Position numbers and translations under genes: made by a program. A DNA stretch of 60,993 bases from assembly GCA_024638305.1 (NCBI GenBank), contig JAHEKN010000003.1:1-60993 (forward strand). Reading direction: 5' to 3'. This document shows, piece after piece, positions 43,494 to 52,953 of the stretch. Numbering within the stretch: position 1 is the first letter of the stretch; each line of letters starts with the position of its first letter. The notes below the pieces were generated by a model. That model saw nothing but the letters and a program-made list of their open reading frames with translations, ran no database searches and was not told the DNA's origin. The stretch is from Gemmatimonadota bacterium (GTDB taxonomy: Bacteria; Gemmatimonadota; Gemmatimonadetes; Longimicrobiales; Gaopeijiaceae).

Positions 43494-44723
43494 CTACCAG
43501 CCCTCGAAGAAGCCACCGTCGAACCAATCCCAGAGCACGTAGATGAAGAGTCGCGCGTCCCGCGCTCCGGCGTCCGTGACGGGAAGCAGCACCGCGACGT
43601 TGGCGAGCACGTGCTGCCGCGTATTGAGCGACACCTGGATCTGAGGGGCCAGGTCCCAACTCCAGGCCTCTCCGTCCACCAGGTCTCGCGCGGCGATCGT
43701 TTCGAGCATCGGAGACCAGGCCCTCCCCCAGGGGCCCCCGCTCGTGAACGTCTTCCCGATCACCCCACGAGCGACCACCTCGTTGGGGTGGCCGGCGCCG
43801 GTGGGGGCCTCGAACACGGCTTGGGCCTGGAGAAACCCGTCGGACGGGAGGAGCTTGCCGACGGCGGCGAACGTCTCGAGCACGGTAGTCCCCCCGCCGA
43901 ACCCGTCGTCCGTCTTGCCTGTAGGGAGCTTCACCTCCCCACCCACCGAGACGATGGTGCCGGAAGCGAGCGAGTGGAGGACCGTGTGCTTGAGTCCGAG
44001 CACGACGTCGCCCAGCCCGCCTACCCACGCGTCCGGATCGGCGGCCCCGACCCCGCGCTGCCGCACACCGAACGGGACCACCACCTCGATCTGGCTCCGT
44101 GGGCCGAAGCGTTTCTCGTAGACGATCTCGGAAAGCAGCGCCGAAGCGTCGCCCTCGAGCGGCGTCTCGATCGTGTAGACCAGCTCGTCTTCCGGATACG
44201 CCTTCTCGGTGAACATGGCACGGGGGACGTTGAGCTCGCCGCGCGGCCAGCGGGCATCCCCACAGAGCGTGCGGACGTACGCCATGACCCGCTCCAGGGG
44301 CTCAGGCCCGAGAATCCCTCCGAAGGCCGGCATCATGCCCGAGAAGCCACGGACCGGGCCGCCTTCGTGCGCGACGGCCACCCAATCGGCGTCGGGCTCG
44401 CGGCTCGCGAACGAACAGTCCGTGAAGTCGGGCACCTCCTCCTCGAACGCCAGCGCGCTCGGAGGTGCGCCGGTACCGTCGATGCCGTGGCAGTTGGCGC
44501 AGGCGGCGGCGTAGAGATCCACCCCCGGCATCGTCTGGTACGGAGAGCGGTCCGTCGGTGTGAGACCCTGGGCTAGCGCCTGGTGCGCAGTGGCCGGAGA
44601 AACGACAAGCAGGGCCGCCAGCGCGGCGTTGGCGAGCTGCACGCCAGAACGCGGACCCGGTGCGCGCGATGAACGGGGGAGCGGGAACCAAGGCACCGCG
44701 GAATATGGACCCGGCCCGTTCAC
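43494..44723 (-). CDS. Cytochrome c domain fused to an outer-membrane beta-barrel
   Basis: 409 residues, GTG start. N-terminal domain: CANCHGIDGTGAPPS at 75-79 is a class I cytochrome c haem site, with GFSGMMPAFGGILGPEPLERVMAYVRTLC giving the distal Met and final helix. From about residue 175 the remainder is amphipathic strands like the phenol-degradation / MetA-type barrel family (VPFGVRQRG, GLGDVVLGLKHTVL, GGEVKLPTGKTDDGFGGGTTVLE). The last residue is Trp after FFEG, an expected outer-membrane insertion signal. The start is uncertain: an internal GTG 27 codons in also gives a signal. One polypeptide joining haem and barrel suggests electron transfer across or at the outer membrane. That function is inferred. 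Confidence 0.76.
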   Translation of the reverse strand: MNGPGPYSAVPWFPLPRSSRAPGPRSGVQLANAALAALLVVSPATAHQALAQGLTPTDRSPYQTMPGVDLYAAACANCHGIDGTGAPPSALAFEEEVPDFTDCSFASREPDADWVAVAHEGGPVRGFSGMMPAFGGILGPEPLERVMAYVRTLCGDARWPRGELNVPRAMFTEKAYPEDELVYTIETPLEGDASALLSEIVYEKRFGPRSQIEVVVPFGVRQRGVGAADPDAWVGGLGDVVLGLKHTVLHSLASGTIVSVGGEVKLPTGKTDDGFGGGTTVLETFAAVGKLLPSDGFLQAQAVFEAPTGAGHPNEVVARGVIGKTFTSGGPWGRAWSPMLETIAARDLVDGEAWSWDLAPQIQVSLNTRQHVLANVAVLLPVTDAGARDARLFIYVLWDWFDGGFFEGW

Positions 44724-44772
44724 GCGACGGAACGGGCGGACGGAATTGCCACCGCCAGGAGCTCGGCGCGGA

Positions 44773-46614
44773 TCAGCAGCTCACGCAGTTGTGGTTGTTC
44801 TTGGCGCCGAGGCTCTCGAGTAGCGCGATGGTCTCCGGATAGGGCTGTACGCGTTGCACGGGCCCGTTGGCCATGTCGACGGTCGTCCTTCCGTTCCGCG
44901 CCACTGCGGTGACCACGGCACCCTGTTCCACGAGATAGTGGATCAGCTCGTTGTCCCCTCGGGCGGCGGCGTGGTGGACCGGCGTGTAGCCGTTGTGGTC
45001 GCGCTGGTTGACGTCGGCAGCGAACTCTTCCACCAGGAACCGCACAGTGGGCAGCCACCCGTCCGGAACGTGCCGGTGCGAGTTGCCAGCGAAGCCCTGC
45101 CCGTGCCCGACGCCCGACGCCGCGTGGATCGGGTACACGGCCGGTCCCCCCAGTGGGACCGGCGGGAGTCCAGAGTAGTCGACCGTGTCTCGGCTGAAGG
45201 AGCGCTCCGGAACCTTGAGCGTCGGCAGATCCGGGTCGGCCCCATGGGCCAGAAGCAGCCGCATGGCGTCCAGGTCGAGCGCGTGCGCCGCCCGCCAGAA
45301 CGGGGTAGCACCCGTCCGGTCGACGCCAAGCAGGTCACGGTTGTACGTGGTGTACCACAGCGTCTTCCGTAGCCGGGCGTTCACGTCGGCCCCCGCGTCC
45401 AAGAGCGCCGTCATGAGCTCCAGGTAGGAGGTTTCCTGCTGCATGTACACCGTTGGCTGCGGGTGCCTCGCTTTGGGCGCCCAATGCATGTTGAGCGCAC
45501 CGTAGAGCGGGGTCGCGCCGGCGCTGCTCGCGCGGGTCGGGTCGGCCCCGCGCTCCAGGAGCTCCATGGCCAGGTCGAAGTATCCGTTGATCGTGGCGAT
45601 CAGCAGCGCCGTGGTTCCGTCGGCCGCGCTCCCCCGATCGAGCTCGGCCCCTCCGTCGAGGAGGGCGAATACCGCGTCCCGGTGACCCTCGCGGGCCGCC
45701 AACAGGAGGGCCGACAGACCACCGTGCACTCCGACCAGGTCGGCGTATCCGAGCGGCTCGGGCTCCTCTTGTAGATCCACCTGCTGGGCCTCGTACGCCG
45801 CGCGGGCAGCGGCAGCCTCCTGCGTCTCCGCGGTCGCACGACGCACCGGCGCGCGTCCGGCTTCCCCGGGCTGAGGTCGGCGAGCGTCCTGTCGTTCGGC
45901 TCCTGAGCGCTCCGCGTCGGCATTAGCCGCCATGCGGGCACGCCGGTCACGGCTGTCCTGCCGATCGAGCTCGCTCCGCTCACGGATGTCGAGCACCCGC
46001 GCCGTGATCGACGGATCCGCGCCCCCAGCGAGCAGAGCCCGGATGGCGTCCACCCGTCCGTAGGCCGCGGCGAACATCAGCGGCGTCTGTCCCCACTCCG
46101 GCTCCGCGGCGTCCGGCGGAGCGCCGTGCGCCATCAGGGCCGCGACGGACCTCACGTCTCCTGCCGCCGCGGCGAAGTGAAGGGCCGTTGCTCCAGTCGT
46201 GGTCTCCGCTCCAGCGTCGGCCCCGGCCCCGAGCAGAAGCTCGACCACGGCTCCACGACCCGCGGTGCTCGCCACGTGGAGCGGCGTATGTGCTCCGATC
46301 CGGGTCGAGGACTCGAGATCCGAGCCAGCGGCGACGAGAAGCTCCGTCAACGCCGCGTTTCCGTTCCGAGCCGCCCAGTGGAGGGCGGTCATGCCATCGC
46401 CCTGGGCCGCGTTCACGTCGGCCCCGCCGTCGAGGAGCGCCCGTACCGCTGCGACATCGTCCCGCATGGCCGCGTCCGCGACGGGCGCATCCGGGCTCTC
46501 GAGACCGACACCAGCCGGCGCGGCAGCCGCGATCGAAACCGTGAGGACGGCCGCCAGACCGGCGAGCGCCGGGAGGCCCGCCCGCCGCCGGCGATGACCC
46601 CGGGCCTGGCTCAT
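44773..46614 (-). CDS. Exported ankyrin-repeat protein, cassette A, with terminal Cys-x-x-Cys
   Basis: 613 residues. ATG 46614 overlaps the DUF1552 stop codon (ATGA). Signal with four Arg and core LPALAGLAAVLTVSIAAAAPAG. About eight ankyrin repeats (GMTALHWAARNGNAALTELLVAAG, HTPLHVASTAGRGAVVELLLGAG and others) in two blocks are separated by a charged, Arg/Ala-rich insertion of ~100 residues. A C-terminal module follows: GLPPVPLGGPAVYPIH, FAGNSHRHVPDGW, DHNGYTPVHHAAARGDNELIHYLVEQG, ending NNHNCVSC. The terminal CxxC lacks the His needed for haem. The paralogue in cassette B keeps the same module. Ankyrins bind proteins, so a scaffold role beside the cytochromes is plausible but unproven. Confidence 0.84.
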   Translation of the reverse strand: MSQARGHRRRRAGLPALAGLAAVLTVSIAAAAPAGVGLESPDAPVADAAMRDDVAAVRALLDGGADVNAAQGDGMTALHWAARNGNAALTELLVAAGSDLESSTRIGAHTPLHVASTAGRGAVVELLLGAGADAGAETTTGATALHFAAAAGDVRSVAALMAHGAPPDAAEPEWGQTPLMFAAAYGRVDAIRALLAGGADPSITARVLDIRERSELDRQDSRDRRARMAANADAERSGAERQDARRPQPGEAGRAPVRRATAETQEAAAARAAYEAQQVDLQEEPEPLGYADLVGVHGGLSALLLAAREGHRDAVFALLDGGAELDRGSAADGTTALLIATINGYFDLAMELLERGADPTRASSAGATPLYGALNMHWAPKARHPQPTVYMQQETSYLELMTALLDAGADVNARLRKTLWYTTYNRDLLGVDRTGATPFWRAAHALDLDAMRLLLAHGADPDLPTLKVPERSFSRDTVDYSGLPPVPLGGPAVYPIHAASGVGHGQGFAGNSHRHVPDGWLPTVRFLVEEFAADVNQRDHNGYTPVHHAAARGDNELIHYLVEQGAVVTAVARNGRTTVDMANGPVQRVQPYPETIALLESLGAKNNHNCVSC

Positions 46615-48050
46615 CGGAGTCCCGCTCCTCCGCCGGAGCCGCGAGCCGCGTCCGAGGCCGACGACAGCGAAAACTCGCCGCTGCTGTTCCCGAACGACTC
46701 GAGGTCGTCCATGCCCAGCTTGTGCATCAGCGAGAGCATCACGTTGGCCATCGGAGTCCCTGGCGACGCCTGGAGGTGGAGGTCGCCTGCGAGCTGTCCG
46801 TTGGCGCCTCCGACCACGAACAGGGGACAACGCTTGTGGTTGTGCACGTTGGAGTCGCCCATGGGCGACCCGTAGATCACCATTGTCTTGTCGAGCATGG
46901 TGGCATCCCCTTCCTGGATCCGCTGCAGGCGCTCCAGGAAGTAGGGCACCAGCCCGACATGGTACTCGTTGATACGCGCGAACTCCTCGACCGCGGCCGG
47001 ATTGCCGCCGTGGTGCGAGGCCGGATGAAAGCCCTTGTCGACCCCGCTCTCCGGATACACGCGGCCGGAGGCGTCCCGTCCCATCTTGAACGAAAACACC
47101 CTGGTCACGTCGGACTCGAACGCGAGCGCTTGCAGGTCGAACATCAGCTTCACGTGTTCGTCGAACGAGTCCGGCACGCCGGCCGGAGCCTCGGGGAGCG
47201 CCCGCGCCTCTCCACTCGTGTTGCGCTCCACGACTCTCTCGATGCGACGCTCCAGCTCTCGGATGTCCTCGAGATATCGGTCCATGCGCGCACGGTCCGT
47301 GGCGTCGAGCGACCGCTTCAACTGAGCGACCTCTCCGGCTATGAAGTCGAGCACGGACCGGCTGGAGCGCTGTCGCGCTGCCCGGGCCTCCGGCGAGCCC
47401 CCGGCGCCGAAGAGCTGGTCGAACGCCACTCGGGGATCTCGCACCATGGGCAGCGGCTGCGTCGGAGAGGACCAGCTGATGGTGTCCGTGTAGACGCAGG
47501 CATACCCGTATGCGCACCCGCCCGCTTGGTCCACGTTCTCGATGCAAAGCTGCATCGACGGAATCGGCGTGTCCTGCCCGAACCGCTGGGCGTAAACCTG
47601 ATCCAGGGAGGTCCCCACCAGGACGTCCGAGCTCTCCGTCTGCTTGGGGTGTGCCTGGGTCAGGAAGGTTGCGCTCGAGCGGAAGTGGTCTCCGCCGATC
47701 TCCTGGGGGATCACGGCTTCGGCCGGCTCGACGTCGGTGTTGCTGATGACCGTCAGATACTCGCGGAATGGCTCGAGAGGCCGGAGCGCGCTTCGGCCGA
47801 AATCGAAGCCCCGTCCCACCTGAGACGGGGACCAGAGGTTCTGGGACGCCCCGTACTCGTTGCTGCCCGCCGAACCGTGCACCATCTCGATGCACACGAG
47901 CCTGGTCTGGTCCAGGGCCGCGCCGCGGGCGGTGTCCGCCCACAACCGGCGCGCCGGAACCATCGCGTTCAGGAAGGGCAGCGCCACCGTCGCGCCCACC
48001 CCTCGGAGGAACGTGCGGCGCGGGAGGTGCTTCCCGGTGATGATGTGCAT
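46611..48050 (-). CDS. DUF1552 protein, cassette A
   Basis: 479 residues. Tat-type signal HLPRRTFLRGVGATVALPF. The DUF1552 family is recognised from this opening, from GGDHFRSSATFLTQAHPKQ near 145, SMQLCIENVDQAGGC, SRSVLDFIAGEVAQLKRSL, KMGRDASGRVYPESGVDKGFHPASHHG and TMVIYGSPMGDSNVHNHKRCPLFVVGG near 400. It looks like a member of the DUF1501/alkaline-phosphatase-like superfamily by the His-rich motifs, which could bind metals. No biochemical activity is established for the family. DUF1552 is nearly always next to DUF1592; here DUF1592 is 5 bp upstream. Confidence 0.9.
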   Translation of the reverse strand: MHIITGKHLPRRTFLRGVGATVALPFLNAMVPARRLWADTARGAALDQTRLVCIEMVHGSAGSNEYGASQNLWSPSQVGRGFDFGRSALRPLEPFREYLTVISNTDVEPAEAVIPQEIGGDHFRSSATFLTQAHPKQTESSDVLVGTSLDQVYAQRFGQDTPIPSMQLCIENVDQAGGCAYGYACVYTDTISWSSPTQPLPMVRDPRVAFDQLFGAGGSPEARAARQRSSRSVLDFIAGEVAQLKRSLDATDRARMDRYLEDIRELERRIERVVERNTSGEARALPEAPAGVPDSFDEHVKLMFDLQALAFESDVTRVFSFKMGRDASGRVYPESGVDKGFHPASHHGGNPAAVEEFARINEYHVGLVPYFLERLQRIQEGDATMLDKTMVIYGSPMGDSNVHNHKRCPLFVVGGANGQLAGDLHLQASPGTPMANVMLSLMHKLGMDDLESFGNSSGEFSLSSASDAARGSGGGAGLR

Positions 48051-48055
48051 CTGCT

Positions 48056-50566
48056 CTACTCCTCCACTGGCCCCGGCGGGTCATGGCGCGCCGACTCTTC
48101 CGCCGCGTCCACCACCGCATCCACACCCTTCATCCGAAACGCCGGACTCGTCACGATCCCGTTGATGAACACCGAGAGGCGGTTGTCCCGGGCGGCGGCC
48201 TCGCGAACGATGCGCCTCACGGTCGGCATGTCATAGTACTCCACGCGGCGTCCGAGCGCGTAGGCCATCAAGTTCTCGGTGAACGTCCGCAGGAGCGGCT
48301 CGGGTCGGGCGAGCAGCGCTCGCCTCAGGTCCTCGGGGCCCGTAAGCGGCGTGCCGTCGTAGAGCTCCCCGGAGGCATCGACCGGCATCCCGTTGTCTTT
48401 CACCCTCCACGCCCCCGACACGCCGAAGTTCTCCAGCGCCAGCCCGATGGGGTCCATCATGCGATGGCACGAGTTGCAGGTCGGGTTGGCCGCGTGCATC
48501 GCCATGAGCTCACGTACCGTCAGGAAGCGGCCATCCTCGATCGCTTCCGTCTCCTCGAGCTCCGGAACGTCCGGGGGCGGCGGGGGTGGGGGGCTGCCAA
48601 GGAACACCTCCATGACCCACTTGCCCCTGAGGACCGGCGATGTCCGGCTGGCGTGGGACGTGAGCGTCAGGATGCTTCCCTGCCCCAGGAGCCCTCGGCG
48701 GCGCGCGTTCGCGTGGGTGATGCGCTGAAACTCGGGTCCGGCGATACCCGGGATCCCGTAGTGCCGCGCGAGCCTCTCGTTCACGAACGTGTAGTCGGCC
48801 GTGAACATGTCCAACACGTTCCGGTCTTCTCGGACCAGGCTGTAGAAGAAGAGCTCGGTCTCCCTCAGCATCGCCGCCTTGAGCTGCTCGTCGAAGTCGG
48901 GATCGACACGCACGTCTGGATGAATGCGCTCCAGGTCCTGGAGCCGCAGCCACTGGAACGCGAACCGGGTGGCGAGCGCCTCGGAGCGGGGATCCGCCAG
49001 CATTCTCCCGACCTGGCGCACCAGCTCGTCCTCCTTCGCCAGCTCGCCGCGGCTGGCCAGATCCATAAGGACGTCGTCCGGGCCTCTCCCCCAGAGGAAG
49101 AACGAGAGTCGCGACGCCAGCGCGAAGTCGTCGAGTGCGTACGCCTCGCCCTGCCCAGTCCCCGCGGGTGGCTCCTCGAATCGGAACACGAACTTCGGAT
49201 TGGCCAGGATTCCCTCGATCGCGAGCCGGATACCTTCTTCGAACCCATCGTCCGCCGCCCCCGTCCGATAGAGCCCCAGCAACGCGTTCAGCTCGACCTC
49301 GCTCACGGGCCGTCGATACGCCTGGGTGGCGAGCCGGGTCAGGATCCGGCGCGCGCACGGAGCCCCGTCCTCGTCACCGGCGGGCCGGCACGTGAAGATC
49401 CGGGCTCGGCTCGGCGTCTCCGACACGCGCTCCGCTTCGAAGGGGCCCGTGACGGCCATGTCGCGGATATGCGGCATGCTGGTGAACCCGTAGGCGTCGG
49501 CGATGCTCGTGCTCGCGATCGACCACTCGTGCGGAGACATGAGGTCCTGGACCGGACCCTCGAACATGCGGATGAATGCCGCCGCTATCCGGTGCGGCCC
49601 CGCCGTGATGCGAATCGGCTCCGAGCGGACGTTGACCCCGTCCGGATCGGACGTGTGCATCCAACGGTCCACCTCGAGCAACGCCACCCGCACGCCGTCG
49701 ACCGAGATCTCCACGTGCTCCGGATTGTCCAGCGTGTGCAGCGCGCCTCCACCGCTCCCGTGCATTGCGCCGGTGGTCTCGTGGTGGAACGACACCCGGA
49801 AGCGGTATTCGCCGTCGGCGGGAAACGTGTGCAGGACCGACAGACCTCCCCTGGTCCCGTAGGGGGTCCCGGGGACGTGTTCGGTTTGCGAGGTCCAGCG
49901 GGAGACGCGATAGGTGGCCTCGGCTGGCGCCGCGGCCGGGTCCCCCACGGCGAGCCGACTGATCTCGCTCGCGGCGCGCAGGTACCCGTCCATCAATGTG
50001 GCCGACAGGAGCTGCACGTCGGCGATGTTGTCGAAGTTGGCGCTCTTGGTGTCGAGCGGCAGGTAGGCTCCCGCGTCCACCTGGAGACCGAGAAGATCCT
50101 GGATGGACGCCGTGTACTCCGCTCGGTTGAGCCGCTGGAACGTCCGGCCACCCACTCGGGGACTCGCTGCGGCGGCACGGTCCACAGCGGTCTCCAGTGT
50201 CGTGGCCACCGCCTCGAGCGTCTCCCGCGGCGGTCGGCGCCCACCTGGCGGGGGCATCATTCCGGCGCGGAGCTTTCGTACGATCCTCTCGGAGACGTCC
50301 GCGCGCGCTGCCGCATCCATGGCGTCGTAGGCCTCGAGCGAGAGGTTGCCCCGGAGCCGCCGGTCACTGTGACAGCGGACACAGGTCCCCTGGATGACGG
50401 CGTTGACCGAGTCGGTGGGCAGCGTATCGGCCGGTGCATGCACGACTCCGCTCACCGCCGCTCGCTCGGCAGTCGCCGGACCCGAAACGACTGCGGCCCT
50501 GCTCGACGTGAACACACCGAACGCCACGGCGAGCGCCCCGAGCACTGGTATCGTGAGCTTGGTCAT
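48056..50566 (-). CDS. DUF1592-type multidomain protein with two CxxCH motifs, cassette A
   Basis: 836 residues. Signal TKLTIPVLGALAVAFGVFTSS. CVRCH at 62-66 lies in a short cytochrome c domain (LRAGMMPPPGGRRP gives the distal Met). Then come DUF1587 (RTFQRLNRAEYTASIQDLLGL), a beta-sandwich region, DUF1595 (ILTRLATQAYRRPVSEVEL), DUF1592 (ALASRLSFFLWGRGPDD, FAFQWLRLQDLE) and DUF1588 (RRGLLGQGSILTLTSHASRTSPVLRGKWV, then a seven-Pro linker). Second CNSCH at about 697 in NPTCNSCHRMMDPIGLALENF, and DUF1585 (LMAYALGRRVEYYD). The domain order is the standard one for planctomycete-type cytochromes of unknown function. First gene of the cassette, 134 bp after the S9 peptidase start region. Confidence 0.91.
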   Translation of the reverse strand: MTKLTIPVLGALAVAFGVFTSSRAAVVSGPATAERAAVSGVVHAPADTLPTDSVNAVIQGTCVRCHSDRRLRGNLSLEAYDAMDAAARADVSERIVRKLRAGMMPPPGGRRPPRETLEAVATTLETAVDRAAAASPRVGGRTFQRLNRAEYTASIQDLLGLQVDAGAYLPLDTKSANFDNIADVQLLSATLMDGYLRAASEISRLAVGDPAAAPAEATYRVSRWTSQTEHVPGTPYGTRGGLSVLHTFPADGEYRFRVSFHHETTGAMHGSGGGALHTLDNPEHVEISVDGVRVALLEVDRWMHTSDPDGVNVRSEPIRITAGPHRIAAAFIRMFEGPVQDLMSPHEWSIASTSIADAYGFTSMPHIRDMAVTGPFEAERVSETPSRARIFTCRPAGDEDGAPCARRILTRLATQAYRRPVSEVELNALLGLYRTGAADDGFEEGIRLAIEGILANPKFVFRFEEPPAGTGQGEAYALDDFALASRLSFFLWGRGPDDVLMDLASRGELAKEDELVRQVGRMLADPRSEALATRFAFQWLRLQDLERIHPDVRVDPDFDEQLKAAMLRETELFFYSLVREDRNVLDMFTADYTFVNERLARHYGIPGIAGPEFQRITHANARRRGLLGQGSILTLTSHASRTSPVLRGKWVMEVFLGSPPPPPPPDVPELEETEAIEDGRFLTVRELMAMHAANPTCNSCHRMMDPIGLALENFGVSGAWRVKDNGMPVDASGELYDGTPLTGPEDLRRALLARPEPLLRTFTENLMAYALGRRVEYYDMPTVRRIVREAAARDNRLSVFINGIVTSPAFRMKGVDAVVDAAEESARHDPPGPVEE

Positions 50567-50700
50567 AGTCCCCTCACCCCACGCCCGCTCCGGGCGCAGC
50601 GTGACAACCGCCAGGTGGACCGAACTGGCCCGTAGGCTCCGCCCATCAAATTAGGTCCCAGGCCAGCAGAAGTCAGGCCGCAACGGTCCGTGTCGAACCG

Positions 50701-52953
50701 TCATCGGCTCCCATCCGACACCCGGCGAGGCGCCTCCGCACCGCCCTCGAGCGTCTCCAAGACCTGTCGCCACTCGAATTTCTCCCCCAGCCCACGCACG
50801 TAGTAGTCCATCCACGCCATCTCGCTCACGGCCTTGACCAGTCGGTTACGGGGGTCCGGGATACCGTGACTGCGGCCGGGATACATGAAGAGTTCCGTGT
50901 CTACCCCGAGCTTCTTGAGCGCCATGTGCAGCTCCACCGACTGCGGGCTCGGCACCCGGGGGTCGCCCTCCACCACGTGGATCATGGTCGGCGTCCTGGC
51001 ATTGGCGATGTACTTGAGCGGCGACTGGTCCCAATAGGGCTCGAAGTTCTCGTACAGGAAATCGTCTCCGATGTAGTACTGTCGGTTCCGCTGGACGTCG
51101 CTCTGCGCGTACATGCTGATCCAGTTCATCGTGCCGGCGCCCGAGCTGATGGCCTGGAAACGGTCCGTGTGCGTCAGGATCCAGTTGGACCAGTGTCCCC
51201 CTGCGCTCCAGCCCAACGCTCCCATGCGTTCGCCGTCCGCGATCCCTTCGGTGATCAGGTGGTCCACGCCAGTCATGATGTCGTCGAAGCCGAGCGTGAA
51301 GTAGTCGCCCACGATGTCCGTGCGGTGCGCGTTCCCGTAGTTGCGCGACCCGCGGTAATTGGGCTTGAGCACCGCGTATCCGGCTCCGGCGTAGACCTGG
51401 GCGCTGTAGCCGCCATTGAAGCGGAGCACGTCGGCGGACGCGGGCCCTCCGTGGATCGCCACGATGAGCGGATAGCGCTGCCCCTCCTGGTATCCCACGG
51501 GGTAGACGAGCACCCCGCCCACGGTCTTCCCGTCGGTAGACGTCCAGTTGACCTCGACCTCCCGGCCTAGGGCGATGTCTGCGATCTGCGGATTCGCGTC
51601 CACGAGCTGGAGCCAGGCGGACCGGTCGGCGACGGACGCGACCCCGGGCACCGTGAAGACCGTGGGCGGGGTCGCGGGGTCCGAGTAACCAATCAGAATC
51701 ACGCCGGTGTCCTCGTCCCTGTCCACGCTGAGGGCGGCTCGCTCTGAAGTCACTTGCCGCACCCGACCGGACTGTACGTCCACGGCGTGAAGCTGCGTGG
51801 TGACCTTCACACCCGCGTTGAAGTAGATGGTCCTCGAGTCGTCCGCCCAAAAGCCCACGCTCAGGCTGTTGTCAAAATCCGCCCCCAGCTTCCGGAAGGC
51901 GCCTCCCCGATCTCCCGTCTCGCGTACGTAGACGCGATTCTCGGTCATCGAGTAGCGCTCCAGATCGTCCGGAGCCGAGAACGCGATCAGGCGGCTGTCG
52001 GGCGAGAAGCTCAGCCCACTCTCACCGACCTCCACGTTCTCGGTGAGCCGCTCGATGTGGCCGGTGGCCACCTCCAGCAGGTACAGGTCGGCGTAGAGGC
52101 GCGCCTGCGTGATGTTGCGCTCGTAGCGGGCCGTCGAGCCGCCCGTTATCCCGATCCAGGCACCGTCGCCCGCGACCTCGAACCCGGCCACGCTGTAACC
52201 CGGATCGCTCGTCAGCCGCCGCTCGCTGCCCGCCTCCACATCCACCGCCCACAGGCTAGAGAGCGGGGTCACGGCATTCTTGACGTCGACCGTGAAGCCC
52301 TTCTCCACCCGCAACCGCTCATCCTCGTCGAACGAGTCGGGACGCACCAGGTAGATGGTCGCTCCGTCCGGCGCCCAATCCCAGGAGGTGACGCCAGCCT
52401 CGCCATGCGTGATCTGCACCGGGTCGCTGTCCAGATCGGCCACCGGCAGGCGGTGAAGCTGCCACCTTTCCGACTCTCCACTCCGGTACACCAGCCATCG
52501 TCCGTCCGGGCTGAAGGAAAACCCGGAGACGCCGTCGTCCGCGGACGTGAACTTGCGCGCCTCGCCTCCGTCGTGGCGCATCCGGTACAGCTGGTCGTCG
52601 CCCCCGCTCTCGGCATCGCGATCCGACGCGAACACGAAGAAGCTCCCATCCGGGGCCCAGGTGGGACCCGACTCGTCGCTGTCGTCCGTGTAGGTCAGCT
52701 GCCGACTCGTCGAAACCCCCTCGACGAGCGACACCACGTGGATGTCCGTCTGGGCGTCGGCATCGGCCCAGTCCGGGGCGCGCACGGTGTAGAGCATGCG
52801 CTGCCCATCCGGGCTCGGGGCCCACGAGCCGGCGCTGTTCAGTTGCTGCACGTCCATGAACGTGAGCGGACGCTGCTGCGCGGCGAGCGGCGCGGCCAGG
52901 ATCAGGAGCGTCGTGACGGTGGCTGTGAGCGCGGAGGCGACGGGCTTGGGCAT
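50701..52953 (-). CDS. S9-family prolyl oligopeptidase-like serine peptidase, exported
   Basis: 750 residues from ATG 52953 (GAGG upstream). Sec signal SALTATVTTLLILAAPLAAQ. An N-terminal beta-propeller (WAPDGSFFVFASDRDAES, SFSPDGRWLVYRSG, WAPDGATIYLVRPD repeats) covers residues ~30-470. The alpha/beta-hydrolase domain shows GWSAGGHWSNW with the nucleophile Ser at about 580, Asp in EGDPRVP near 662 and His in GRSHGIPD near 693, a complete triad. GGPASADVLRFNGGYSAQVYAGAGYAVLKPNYRGSRNYG is the oxyanion-region motif of the DPP-IV/acylaminoacyl subgroup. It degrades peptides in the periplasm. Same strand as the cassette A genes, 134 bp upstream, possibly co-transcribed. Confidence 0.9.
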   Translation of the reverse strand: MPKPVASALTATVTTLLILAAPLAAQQRPLTFMDVQQLNSAGSWAPSPDGQRMLYTVRAPDWADADAQTDIHVVSLVEGVSTSRQLTYTDDSDESGPTWAPDGSFFVFASDRDAESGGDDQLYRMRHDGGEARKFTSADDGVSGFSFSPDGRWLVYRSGESERWQLHRLPVADLDSDPVQITHGEAGVTSWDWAPDGATIYLVRPDSFDEDERLRVEKGFTVDVKNAVTPLSSLWAVDVEAGSERRLTSDPGYSVAGFEVAGDGAWIGITGGSTARYERNITQARLYADLYLLEVATGHIERLTENVEVGESGLSFSPDSRLIAFSAPDDLERYSMTENRVYVRETGDRGGAFRKLGADFDNSLSVGFWADDSRTIYFNAGVKVTTQLHAVDVQSGRVRQVTSERAALSVDRDEDTGVILIGYSDPATPPTVFTVPGVASVADRSAWLQLVDANPQIADIALGREVEVNWTSTDGKTVGGVLVYPVGYQEGQRYPLIVAIHGGPASADVLRFNGGYSAQVYAGAGYAVLKPNYRGSRNYGNAHRTDIVGDYFTLGFDDIMTGVDHLITEGIADGERMGALGWSAGGHWSNWILTHTDRFQAISSGAGTMNWISMYAQSDVQRNRQYYIGDDFLYENFEPYWDQSPLKYIANARTPTMIHVVEGDPRVPSPQSVELHMALKKLGVDTELFMYPGRSHGIPDPRNRLVKAVSEMAWMDYYVRGLGEKFEWRQVLETLEGGAEAPRRVSDGSR

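Noticed and set aside
43494..44723. MtrB-type porin of an Mtr conduit
   Set aside because: Far too short (MtrB is near 700 residues), and the barrel part resembles the MetA/phenol-degradation type rather than MtrB.
46615..48126. Upstream extension of the cassette A ankyrin frame through the DUF1552 gene (1117 codons in total)
   Set aside because: The extension is the shadow frame of DUF1552. The ankyrin start at 46614 has a signal peptide and an ATGA overlap with the DUF1552 stop.
48083..50635. An 850-codon open frame on the plus strand opposite the DUF1592 gene
   Set aside because: It is the antisense of a gene with clear domains and CxxCH motifs. In GC-rich DNA third-position bias leaves long open antisense frames. 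Its translation is Arg/His/Val-rich low-complexity with no signal or motif.
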